Origin: Bactrocera neohumeralis
Lineage: Eukaryota > Arthropoda > Insecta > Diptera > Tephritidae
Assembly (NCBI RefSeq): GCF_024586455.1
Contig: NW_026089624.1
Location: 19,869,341-19,933,340 of the forward strand
DNA: 64,000 nucleotides
Reading direction: 5' to 3'
Below, piece by piece: positions 34,034 through 45,800 of the stretch. How positions within the stretch are numbered: the first letter of the stretch is position 1; each line of letters begins with the position of its first letter. The notes under the pieces were generated by a model. That model searched no databases and was not told the DNA's origin. It saw only the letters and a list, made by a program, of their open reading frames with translations. The position numbers were made by a program, and so were the translations under genes.

Positions 34034-34655
34034 GCCCTGACAGACGAGCAAAATTAATGCGCTTTAAGCAACGCTAATGCGCATTGCAATTTTATGTTGA
34101 CAGACTTGTGCATTTAGACAGCTGATAGTGAAATTTGTTTATGTATTAAAAAAAAAATTAATAAAAATAAATAAGATAAATTATTAATAGAAATTTTGGT
34201 ATTTTTGGAAAGTCAATATAAATTTACAAAAAAATTCGTTTATTATTAACTACGTTAAAACATAATAGAGTGAAATTAAAAGCAATAATTGATTGTAATG
34301 CGGAAAAAGTTAGGAATATTGGAAAAATGGATAGCAAACTGTGCGTTGTTTATTTTCTGCCATCTAAATATATTAAAATTTGTTTATGTCAATATACTTG
34401 GACATAATTGAATTAGCAATATAAAACTGCTTACCTCTGATGCTGCAAACGCAAAGGAGGCGGCTTTAAGCGACATCTGTCAAAAAATTGCAAAATTCGG
34501 CCATTTTTGAGCAGTGTTGCCTACTCAAATTTGGTAAATTCAGCTAAATGCACGAAATTCTTGTGCATTACAAACTTGCATTAACATGGGTCAAATGCGG
34601 AAATAAATGTAAATTAAGCTTGCTAATGCATATTTGCGCTGTCGCCTGTCAGGGC
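34034..34655 (+). mobile_element. TA-flanked inverted-repeat element, copy 4
   Basis: The left end is GCCCTGACAGACGAGC and the right end TCGCCTGTCAGGGC. TA precedes it; TG follows, suggesting a decayed duplication. It matches copy 1 in keeping the long internal arrangement but has lost part of the left subterminal block (GTTGACAGACTTGTGC). Confidence 0.85.
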
Positions 34656-34829
34656 TGTAATACAAGTTAAGCAGTTGACAAGCTAAAACTCTGTCGCTCT
34701 CATAATAGTAAGTGAGCAGTAATCACACTTGTAATCTTTCCGTCAATAATTTGTGTGCTTCATACTCAATTTTTCGCAAGTAACTCAAAGTTGTATTTAA
34801 ATCATTCACTGCAGATCACTGATTCGAAC

Positions 34830-36657
34830 CACTTATGGCTGATTCACACAGAACTCTTGCTTCACATTATGCTCTCGTATGAGTTTGTTTGCATCGAAGC
34901 GAAAGGCAGAAAGGCGCAACAACATGTTTAAAAACTCTTATCTTTTTCCGCTTTGCCAAGTAGCAGTCGCCATTTTTATGAGAAGCGTTCATTGTGACAT
35001 ACCCGTTGCTTTGTTCGATTTGTTTGTTGTTAAAGCATGAATTGACACGAAAAGCGCGAAAAGTTGAATGTGCGTGGGCCATTACATTAAATTATTTTCG
35101 AGTCCCGGAACATTTTTTTTATTAATGACATACATTCTCATTAATTTAAGCAAGCCAATAACAGCATTTAATTAGACCAGCTTAACAATCTAAGCCCCTA
35201 AAGGTGTCGTACACTCTATTCATAGGTGCAATCTCTAAAGGTGGGAAAGTTACATTGTAATAGAATACGTTAAAATATAATTAAATGGTTGTTATACCAT
35301 CAGATTCTTTACAGTTTTAATATTTCAGGTTAATTTTTCAGTAACTTTAAATGAATAGTGATGCCGAAATTATAAAAAAAAGTCTTAATGTACTCTCACT
35401 GTCATCCGAGTACTATAATATATACCTTTTTATAATCATACATAATTACTTATGTACACTAAGTTGCACATTCCTTTGTAGTGAACCTCCCACCTGTCAC
35501 ATAGGTTTTCACCAATTTGGAGCAAATAGATTTACCAATACACTTCTTATTGTTATGATTACGACATACATTCAGTACACATTTACAATTTTTAGACAAA
35601 TTAGTACAGACAACTATTACTACAATTATAATTTAAAACACTACACACATCCTTAGCAGTACAACAAAATAAATAAACGCGCTCTTATTTATTTTCTTAT
35701 AGTACCTGGATGTTTAGTATTATTTTACCTAAATATTGTTAAGCTAAATGATTTGTATAATATAAACATTTATTTTACTTTATATTTCATATAAAATCAG
35801 TCGTTTTTGTGTTTTTACGATTATTTATGTTCATATGACCTTATATCTGCTATATTAATTTTTTTGTTCGTGATTATGCAATTCCATCTGAAACGGATCG
35901 GCAAATAAATGGAAAGATCTAAATCGACTAAAGAAATACTTAAAAAACAGTACTAGTGAGTATCTTTGAGATTTGCAGAAGTTTCAGCAAATTATATATT
36001 TGTATGTTTTACGATTTATGTTTACTTTTATAACTGCAATAATAAGTATAAATGCTCAAGGTCTTTAAAACAAACATTAAGAATTATTTCCTTTTGACTT
36101 AGCGCTTTTAGTTATAATTAAAAAATTTGATTTAGTATTTGACGTGGTGGAACACGTATACGGTAAACCTGAACAAGAATAGATGCATGGAATTTAGTTC
36201 GTTTTATACACTTTGAAGACTTTCGCCAATTATATCCTCAGAAACAAATGTACGCCACCGCATAAGAGAATATAGAAGAGACTAAAACATTTCATATCGT
36301 GCTTCGTTGCTCTGATAATTATAAACATTTCAAAGCTCTTGCACACGTACATTAAAAAAGTAATAGTTACATTATACAATTTTTTAATACAAATCTAGTG
36401 ACGACTTTACTTCCTTAAATTGTTCAGCTTATAGATAAATCCGAATAGCCAAATTATTGCTCGTTATTTGTATACAATTGGTTGTCGTTGTGCTACTAAA
36501 TGAAGCAAAAGCTTATCAAAGAGCTGGTAAATGTGTTGTCTTTCTTTTCTCTTTTGTTGAATATAAGTGATTTCATATACGTTTGTTTCGACAAAATTGA
36601 AGACACCTAACAAAATAATATCGCATACAAAAGTAAATTTCTAAACAGTATACATTT
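34830..36657 (-). other. PlexA 3' flank and probable 3' UTR
   Basis: AT-rich sequence directly downstream of the PlexA stop on the minus strand. No second gene was recognised. Several TTTATT words (AATAAA on the minus strand), for example near 35685-35695 and 35770, could be polyadenylation signals, but none can be chosen from sequence alone. Confidence 0.4.
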
Positions 36658-36825
36658 TTACTCTCCTGACATCATGTTATGAACTTGCTCTAATTTAAAG
36701 GCAAGTCTCTGTTTTTGTGAAAATTCATCTTCTTCTAATGTTACAGTTAATTGTTCATTATATTTTACAGCATATGTATATAGTTCGTGGAGGGCACAAT
36801 TTGTATTAAACTCCGTTGTATGTAG
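36658..36825 (-). CDS. PlexA: PlexA exon 8 (C-terminus and stop)
   Basis: The acceptor TTTCAG| is followed by LHTTEFNTNCALHELY and the C-terminal helix QRLAFKLEQVHNMMSGE with TAA at 36658-36660. The end matches the conserved plexin C-terminus. Confidence 0.95.
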   Translation of the reverse strand, partial: LHTTEFNTNCALHELYTYAVKYNEQLTVTLEEDEFSQKQRLAFKLEQVHNMMSGE

Positions 36826-39800
36826 CTGAAATAAAAAGTTTCATTATATTAATGGGGGTTAATATATATATCTTTATATATATAATTCATACTCGCGATT
36901 CTTCGGCTAACATAGCATTCATGTCTTGATCGGAGATCGATGGCATTTCTCTTATATCACGATAATATCTTTCAACCCATTTGCGATATTCCGGTATATC
37001 TTTTGCGTACAACAATTTCGAGCTCGGAGAATCTTTACCTGTTTAAAATTTTGTACATTAATTTGATATAAAATACCTTACGAAATTACCTAAACGATGA
37101 TCTGATGTTGAGCAAGAGTCCATAAACGTCTGTGCTACAACTGATAAGCAGGAATCAACTATATTTGATTTATGTATGTCAAACACAAAATTTGGATTTT
37201 TAATTAAATTAACCCAAAACCTAAAATAAAACTATTTTGTAAACAGAGAGCAAAGATGATCGAGAGAGATCCCACAGATATATTTACCTTAAGGGCAAAC
37301 TATTACTTTTCCAAGTGTGCACAACTTCGTGGTCGGTTATTCCATGTAGTAATGCTTGATCGTCCAAAAAGTCAAACATATATTTTATTGCTAATGGCAA
37401 TGCGGAGCCTCGGTGTGCCGTACTAAAGATTGTCTCAAAAAGATCATCGACAAATTTTTGCAAAGTTCCTTTGGTTGCTAACAGACGTGTTAAATATATC
37501 TCCGATACCAGCTTATTGACACGTTCACCCTCTTTTTGTATATCGCTATCGTGGTGTTTTACCAAATGCCAAAACTTTATACCATTTTCATGTAAGTCAT
37601 TATTTAGAGGGCTACCAGCTCGGCTAAACGTTGGTGAGGAAGATGTATATTTCGATAAATTCAATGTTTCATATCTGTGGAAGAAACGCAAGGACCAAAA
37701 CTTAATTTAATATGTTTAAAGAATATGAAAGAAATATTAATGTAGAACATAGATCAATGTGGAGAAGCCTAAAAAATTATAAAATAAATATTACAATGTT
37801 ATATAACTTACTTGTGGCACTTTTCATTTCTATCAGAAAGTATTGAAAAGTTGTAATTTGAGCTTTGCTTGGGTACTAAGCTCAGTCCAGCGCCGTCAGG
37901 AACATTATAGTGTTGTAGTGTATTGAGTTTTTTCCATTCACTCTCAGTTTTCGAAGTTGTATCTTCATCATATAAAATTACACGACCACTAGCTCCCGTA
38001 CGCCATTCTGAGAAAATGAAAATATGTATTGCAAGTGAAGGTTATATTGTTAATTTCGCCAGCAGTACCTAAATCTAAGTCATCTCTTCGTGGTCGTTGA
38101 CTCCAGGGAATGTTACGATATATTGTGTCCAAGCACTTTTCCTTAACTTGACCAATTGTATCACAATCAAGGACCTTGACGGGTACATTTTCGGTATGTG
38201 TTGGCATCATATCAATACTATTGCAGAATATTGGCTGTTGTATAATACTAGCATATACCGTCATTGGGCGAAAATCGATAAGTTGACGTATAAGCTTTTC
38301 TTCACTTAGCGAGTAACGGGCCTCGTGTGTACACGCGTCAACGGGTCCTTTGTCTACTTGACCTTTGACTGCTCTAAACAGCATATACAATGGTTCGCCA
38401 GCACATTCTTTTAAGAACTTATACAGCAAAAAGGTGAACCAAGCACTAAGCATTTTTTCTGCCACACTTTCGGTACGACGCAACAGAAGTTTTGGATGAC
38501 TTTTCCCTTCAATACATTTTTCAATCAAGTCACCAAGCAACGTTTTTAGTATGTCGGTGCAATATTCCAACTTTGATTGTAGTGTTACCATTATAAGAGA
38601 AGCGACGTTGACACGCTCACGCATGGAAAAGTAACGATTCGATTCCAGTGTCCGAATAAAAAGTAATAAAAATGTTTTATTCATTATAAGTTGACCAAAC
38701 AGGCGCAATCCTTTTTCTTTGCGTAGTAATTCGGGACGTTCCCATTGTAGTACAATATGATCTTCGTGATTTGGAAAAAGAATTTTCATAGCATATGTAC
38801 GATAGTCCAAAAAAGGTATTCCCCCGGAAGTAAGATCACCTGTTAAATCTGTCATTTCTGTTTGAAGTTCGGCAAAGGCTTCTTTACATTCCGCCGCAAC
38901 ACGAAGCTCTAATATATCCATTTGCTCTTGCATGTTACGCAAAACGCGATTTGATTCTGAAGTTTTCTTTTTGTATGCTACGAGAAATGCGACAAAAATC
39001 AAAAGAATCACCACTGTACCTGCTCCGATGCCTAACTGTACATTTTTGCTTAAGTCATGCATTAAATTTGGTGATGCATAACTCAATATCCCAATGCGAT
39101 ATTGCAAAGAATGTCCTATACGTACAATTACTTCTGGACCTGATTCATTACCCGATTCTGTTGCTACTTCTGGTGGAGGGCGGCATGTTAATTGTTGACG
39201 AGACAGTGATGTTATGTTACAAATACCTTTGCCAATTCGTACAATTACGTCCGTTTCCTTACATGCGCGATCCAAATTTCGTCCATTAATTGTTAAATAT
39301 TCACTTTTATAATATTTTATATCCTCTTCGAAATTGTAATATAAAGGATTTGGATAAAGCTCAAAATGATTTTTTTGCTTACTAGAGAGATTTTGAACTC
39401 TTAAAACGTTGTCCATAATAAATCCATATTCTAGTAGTTCCGGATTATCTGCATCAAATATGTCATTGCCTGTTTCAATTACAGGAGAATAACATAACAT
39501 ATCCGTCGCCGATTGAACCTTACATTGGCTGTAAAATATTTCACTTTTATAATATACGTACATTCTTGGACTCTGAATATAGTTGAATTGAGTTCCGGTT
39601 ACAGCGATTTCAATACCTCCTGCTGGAATACCACGGGGTACTTTTAGTTGGCTACTAGGACCTGACGATACTTGATCGATAGTGGGATCCAGAACATACT
39701 TAAAATTATATTCGTTAAACTCCCGGGGTCCATTGTCAAATAGCATTTTGAGGCGACCTTCTATGATACCTGGTGAAGGTGCGGTGCGACATATAGCTTC

Positions 39801-42800
39801 CGTAACATCTACGCTAATTATTTCGCAACGCAGATGCTCGTTTATAAATGCTTGAATTCGGGATCCGGCATTCAAATATTTGCCCACTATCCTTAAGTGA
39901 GTACCACCAGAAACTGGACCATATTGTGGCGAAAAATGTGTAATTTTTGGATCAACAAATTCGTAATCCTCTTTAGATTCACCCCTATAATCACCAATTT
40001 GTACAACAATGCGACCACTTCGATACAATTGAACACCAGGACTATCTACGTTGCAAACAATTTCCTTAGTATCAACATAGTATTCTGGAAAAGGCATGCA
40101 GCTGATACCGGCAATTCGTACGCCTGAATATATATCAGAGAAATTTTTTCCTAAATTAATACCGCGTATAGTAATGTTTGTCCCGCCTTCCCAGGGACCA
40201 GTTTTTGGATAAAATAAATGAATTTCAGGATTGGGGCAAGTTTCCATACGATTCAACCAATCCGTTTTACCTTCATTATTTTTATTACATTGTTCTTCAA
40301 CTTCACACGTATTTGTAGACGAACACCAACCACAATTATATTTTTCTGATAAAGCTAAACACATACCACAGCTGTCAGCCATATCACGACATCTATATAT
40401 CACAACTAAAAATAAAAAATGAAATATATTTTATATTATTAGTGTTCACTATAAAGCGAAAGAATTTTGATAAATTTAAAACACAGAAGGCCCAAGCAAC
40501 GCTTGTTCGCTTCTCTCAACAATGCAAACCAAAGAAATGCCATGCAAAACAATGTATTTATGAGGTTAGAAGTTGCCAGAATTGAAAAAAAAAAAAATAT
40601 TTTTCTCACATTTTCTGAAAGAGTAATATCTTAGAAATATTCTCCAAAAATGTTAAGTAAATCAGAAAAATACTTTTCTATATATTCGATAATTAGCAAA
40701 GGGTTCTCAGGCGGAACGTCCTGTAACAGGTATTTATTAGCAGCTGCAAGCGACTAGTAAAATTAAGTATACATCTTTAAATTAGTTTTTCTCAAATTAT
40801 GTTTTTTGAACTGGTAACCACTGTAGCTCGAGAATCATAGGTTAGATTTAAAACAAATTAAAATTTACAGTTTTTTTTTTCAAATCAAGTCATGTCGGAA
40901 TCTTAATGATGCTATGATTTCAAAATAATAAAATAAAATAATTTACTGGTAAAAAAATTATTTCAAATTGTAAATTTGAAGTGGTTTTAAGTGAATTTTA
41001 TTCTTGTTATAAATACTACTTACCATGAATATCATGAGGGTTATCGAGTGGCTTTGAGCCACCCCAGATAACAGCAAATGTTGCAGTTAAATTAGGAGAG
41101 CGTGAAGTGTATTGGAACTCCATATTGTCACAATATATAGTATCTCCCAATAATTGTGCATTTAAACTAGTGACACGTCCTTCGATATTAAACTGGCATA
41201 CAAAACGTGTTTGTACTATAAACTGCCCAATTATATGCACTTTAACTTTTATGGACTTACTAGTCCCAGCAGCAACAAGCATCTCACTACCTTCACCAGT
41301 GGCGTTTATAGTTGGACAAAAACCAGGACCTGAACGGTAGCTAGGTCCAATGCGACTAACTCCAGTAACAAGAATGTCATTGCGACAATTTTCAGCAGTG
41401 TCATGTGTACATCGATGAGCTTCCACACACCAATCGCAAGGAAATTCCGAAGATACACAGCGAGTACATGATGAATGTGTGCTACAATCAAAAAAAGTAA
41501 AATCGGTGGAGACAAGATCTGGTCCATCCTTAGTTCGTACGGATAGTTTGGCGGTGAAATGATGTTTTCCCTGTTCTATTTGTGGTAGCATATCTGTACG
41601 TGGAGTTGTGCAATTCACACCATTACGCTTTTTTGTAGCATTCGTAAAAAGTGCTTTTTCTTCCGTAGTAAATGCGCAAACAAGATTTTCTTTCAATTGC
41701 GGCAAATGGTCGATAATGAGTTCTAAAGTTCTTGCTGTAGTTCGCTGAAGTTGATGTGGTACAACACTTGTAATTGTAGTGCATTTGCCTGTTTTATAAC
41801 TAACCCAGTAGAGAGGGTCATTAGCATCGTCTTGGCAACTAGAACGTGGACTACATTTGTTTTCAAGCGAACACCATCCGCAATAGGGATCGCGTGCACC
41901 CAAACACTCTCCACACGTTCTATAGTCGGAGCAATCATAAACCTTAACTTTAGCTACTTCATTAAGCGACATTACGTATATAAAAAGATTTCGGCTATCA
42001 AAGTGCATATCTGGATTAATAGGAGAACCCACTTTTATTGGTATATCCGCGTACTCATTTGCGGAATCCACTGATTCAACAACTACTTTTTTTAAATGTC
42101 CATTTGCAGTGCCAATGAAAACGACCGTATAGCCACTAGTACTTGTAGCCGCAACTGCTGTGAGCCGAGTATCAAACTTGGCTACCGGTACAACGGCAAT
42201 GGGTTGTTCACCTCCTAATGGCGAATTCACGTCGAGTCCGCAAAAATCCTCGCCAATAGTTTGGAGTTTCTATGAACAAGTGCAAAATAATATTCGTTAT
42301 TTGTCTGAAGTTATTTGATTAAGAATTTAAGTTATTATAAATGATCTGAGAGTCGAGACGAGTAGAAATTCGGGTGACTGTCTGTTCGTCCATATGTCTA
42401 TGCAAGACAGAACTTGAGTAAATAGAAGATATCCTGATAAAACTTTGCACACGTGTTTCTTGAAAGAATTGGCAGGCAGTATCATCGGATTATTGCAGTC
42501 CCACAAAAGGCAATATTACGATTCTTGGGGCGCCGCGATTTGATGGTACCGATAGATAGAGGAGGTCCTCAGGATTAAAAAATATGTACACATATACCAT
42601 CCTCAGACGCATAGTTTTCGAGATATTTCACTTTAAAGTTCAAAAATTTGTTAAAACAATGCTCGTCATTTCACTATGTTTAACCCCATTTTCACACATT
42701 TTTTAATTAATATATATTTAATTACACTGTAGACATTCGTATATATCAAAAATTTATATTAATTGTATATTTTTTAAGAAAATAAATATACTTTAAAACA

Positions 42801-45800
42801 ATTTTGCACATACGAAGTTTCAAGCGATTTGTGTGTTTACATTTATGACAAATAGCAGTGTTGCCATACTTTGTGTCCTGAATATACATATATCAAACAT
42901 TTGTTGAAACTATGAATACCCCGGTGTTCGATCGATGAGGGTTATTTTTTTTGAAGCGCGGCCGAAGGCCGCCAGTGCAGAAAGTAGTTCGACACAAAGG
43001 AACTATGAATACCCCGGTGTTCGATCGATGAGGGTTATTTTTTTTGAAACGCGGCCGAAGGCCGCCAGTGCAGAAAGTAGTTCGACACAAAAGAACTATG
43101 AATACCCCGGTGTTCGATCGATGAGTAAACTACTATATTATTATTATTATTTTTTATCTTTATTTATCAATTAACATAACATAAAAAAACCATTTGTACC
43201 ATTTTCTTTATATATGTTAAACAGAAAAATTTTTAATAGTTTTTGTAAAAGACAATATGTGGCAACACTGGTATTTGTCATGACATGTAAAGAAAAACAA
43301 AACAAAATAAGAGTGAATTGCATGTAAAATTATGGAACTTTGAAGTGAAATATCTCGAAAACTATGCGTCTGAGGACGGTATATGTGTGTATATTTTTTA
43401 ATCCTCCTCTATTCATCGGTACCATCAAATCGCGGCGCCCCAAGAATCGTAATCGTGCCCCACAAAATGCCGCTAAGCGGAAACCTAAGTATGTTGTATT
43501 ATGATTAAAAAAAAACAACTGTAATTTGATTCAAGAAAACGCTGTGTAGTCTTAAATTAAAAAAAAAAGTGGGTATGGCCTGCCTCTAATGAGTACAAAT
43601 CACAAACCTCTTAAACTAGATCAACCAAACTACCTAAGGAGGACTCCATTCGATGACTCCTCAAAAAATATGTGAAATCAGACAGTAAGCACGTCTACAC
43701 CTCATATAACGGTTATGTTGAAAACTACTAAAGGTGCGATAATTCTAAAAAATAAACACCGTCAGGGTCAATAAACTTTACACTCGAAATGGCACGAAAA
43801 AGGCTTCAATTGGAGCCAGTATTAAAATTAGAACATGCACATGGAGTCCTTATCTTTTACACATTTATGCTAAAATGTGGAAATCCTCGAAATTGTATTG
43901 TAACCATGCAATACTACATACATATGTATATGCTAATATTTCAACGTCCATCTGATTCTTTCACTTTACAGTTTATAGACAACAATTGGCCGAATACGTT
44001 GGCCCCGGTGCCAATTGCCGACTTTTGATCAAAAATATCGGTAAAAGTCTGAGATATATTGTAGAAATTCGAAAAGAATGTGTTTCTGATAATTATGTCT
44101 TGGACTGGGACAACACTTCTTTTAACCCTTATGTGAGCACCCAGTTTTAGCCACGTTAATGAGCACCCAGGGTACCCTGGTACCCACCACTATAATAACA
44201 TACTTTCGAAGTTTGGAAGCGAACGAAATTCTGAAAAAACAATTTAATAATTCTCTTAAGAGAATATTTTAGCTGTGTTTGATTCTTGTCGCCCATTTTA
44301 TTTTTCTGGAAGAGAAATCGGGATAAGGATTTCACGCGCTCTGCGGGTGGGATGCGGTCAGTTTTCATGTGTTCGAAATGTTTGTAGTTGTGCTAGTATC
44401 TAAGAATAGACTCATTTCAGTGACTTCGGAGTACACAGTGACGCTGCTTGGCAATTGTGAATCAGTGAGAAGTGAACAGTTGATGAGAAATGTCATGTAA
44501 AGGACGAAAAGTCGACTGCGTTGATGAGCATAGAGCGGCTTTGCGTTAGAATCGACATTATTAACCATCTGGAGAAGAAGATAAGAGCTCAGAATATGAA
44601 GATGAGGATTGGCCTCCACGCTCTGCCACTGCAAGCGAGACGTCCGAAAGGGGAGGGGGGAGATGACCAGTGAGTCAGAAGCAGGTACAGAAAATGCCAA
44701 TGAATACGTTGCGAAAGACAAAACTGTTTGGTGTAAGAAGCTGCCTGAAATTCGACAAACTGCTTCTCACAATATGTTGCAACTGAAAAGTGGCCCTGCT
44801 AGATCTACAAAAAAATTGTCCATAGGAGATACATTTAAGCCTATAATCTCAGTTGAAATGGTTGATTTTATTATTCGCTATACTAACCAGAAAGCTCTAA
44901 GCGTCTATAAAGATCATAACGCAAAAAATCCTAATTCGAATAGAGCGTGGCGTTCGGTAACAGTGCAAGAAATGTATGCGTTCATTGGGATTCTGATTCG
45001 ATCTGGCGTCAATAATTCGAATACGAATCATACTATCGATATGTGGAAGAGTAACTCGTATCCTCTTTATCGTGCGGCGATGGGTTTCAACAGATTTCGA
45101 TCTATTTTGCGTTATATTCGTTTTGATGATACCAACACACGCCAAGCACGTACAGAAATTGACAAAGCTGCTCCTATACGTGATTTATGGACAATGTTCA
45201 ATGCAAATTTGGGTAAAGTTTACAAACCTACGGAAAATTTAAAAATCGATGAGCAGCTTTATCCTTATCGTGGGAACACAAAATTCACACAGTGCATTCC
45301 TTCGAAACCCGCTAAATACGGCATACAAATTTGGTGGATTTGCAATGCTGAAACCGCATATCCCTTGTCGGGAATTCTTTACACAGGAAAAACTGCCAAT
45401 GTTCGAGAAAAAAATCAAGGAGAGAGAGTCGTCAAAAATTGCAGCTCCAATCAAAGGAAGTGGCCGAAATATAACAATGGACAATTATTTTACGACTTTG
45501 TCTCTTGCTAAACACTTGCTCTCATGGAAATTTACAATCACTGGTCCATTGAAGAAAAATAAGCCTTATGTATATACCCAAACAAATGGCTGCAAAAAAA
45601 TCTAGACCTAAGTAAATTCTCTTCTCTCTTCGATTTTCACGAACGTTCTGTTGCGCTTTGTTCATATGTCCCGGAAAAAAACTAAGCTCTTATTCTTATT
45701 AAAAGCGTGCTCGGATTTTCGCTTACCCCTGTCACTGTTGCTGAACAAGAAATTGAGCCTCGCGACAGCTCTGGTAGAAAAAAAGTCACTGGTTCTTGTC

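Larger units (their letters stand above)
29905..34821 (+). mobile_element. hAT transposon filled with four later insertions
   Basis: The inverted ends are CAGTGATCTGCAGTGAA (left) and its exact complement (right). They are bordered by an 8-bp target duplication, ATTCGAAT at 29897-29904 and ATTCGAAC at 34822-34829, with one mismatch. Degenerate hAT transposase coding is present on the plus strand near 33600-33960. The 4.9-kb span includes a Tc1 element (30133-32216, itself split) and two TA-flanked elements (32599-33262, 34034-34655). Removing these leaves about 1.5 kb. The ends lie 5 kb apart and had to be paired by the repeat and duplication, but both criteria agree. Confidence 0.82.
42340..43800 (+). 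repeat. Dispersed repeat in PlexA intron 1, split by the foldback element
   Basis: The left part (GATCTGAGAGTCGAGACGAG, then a decayed GTCTGTTCGTC run) matches 14890-15090. The right part from 43454 (CCCACAAAATGCCGC, later GTTATGTTGAAAACTACTAA) matches 15075-15410. The break coincides exactly with the inverted ends at 42515 and 43453, showing that the foldback element inserted into this repeat. Confidence 0.65.
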
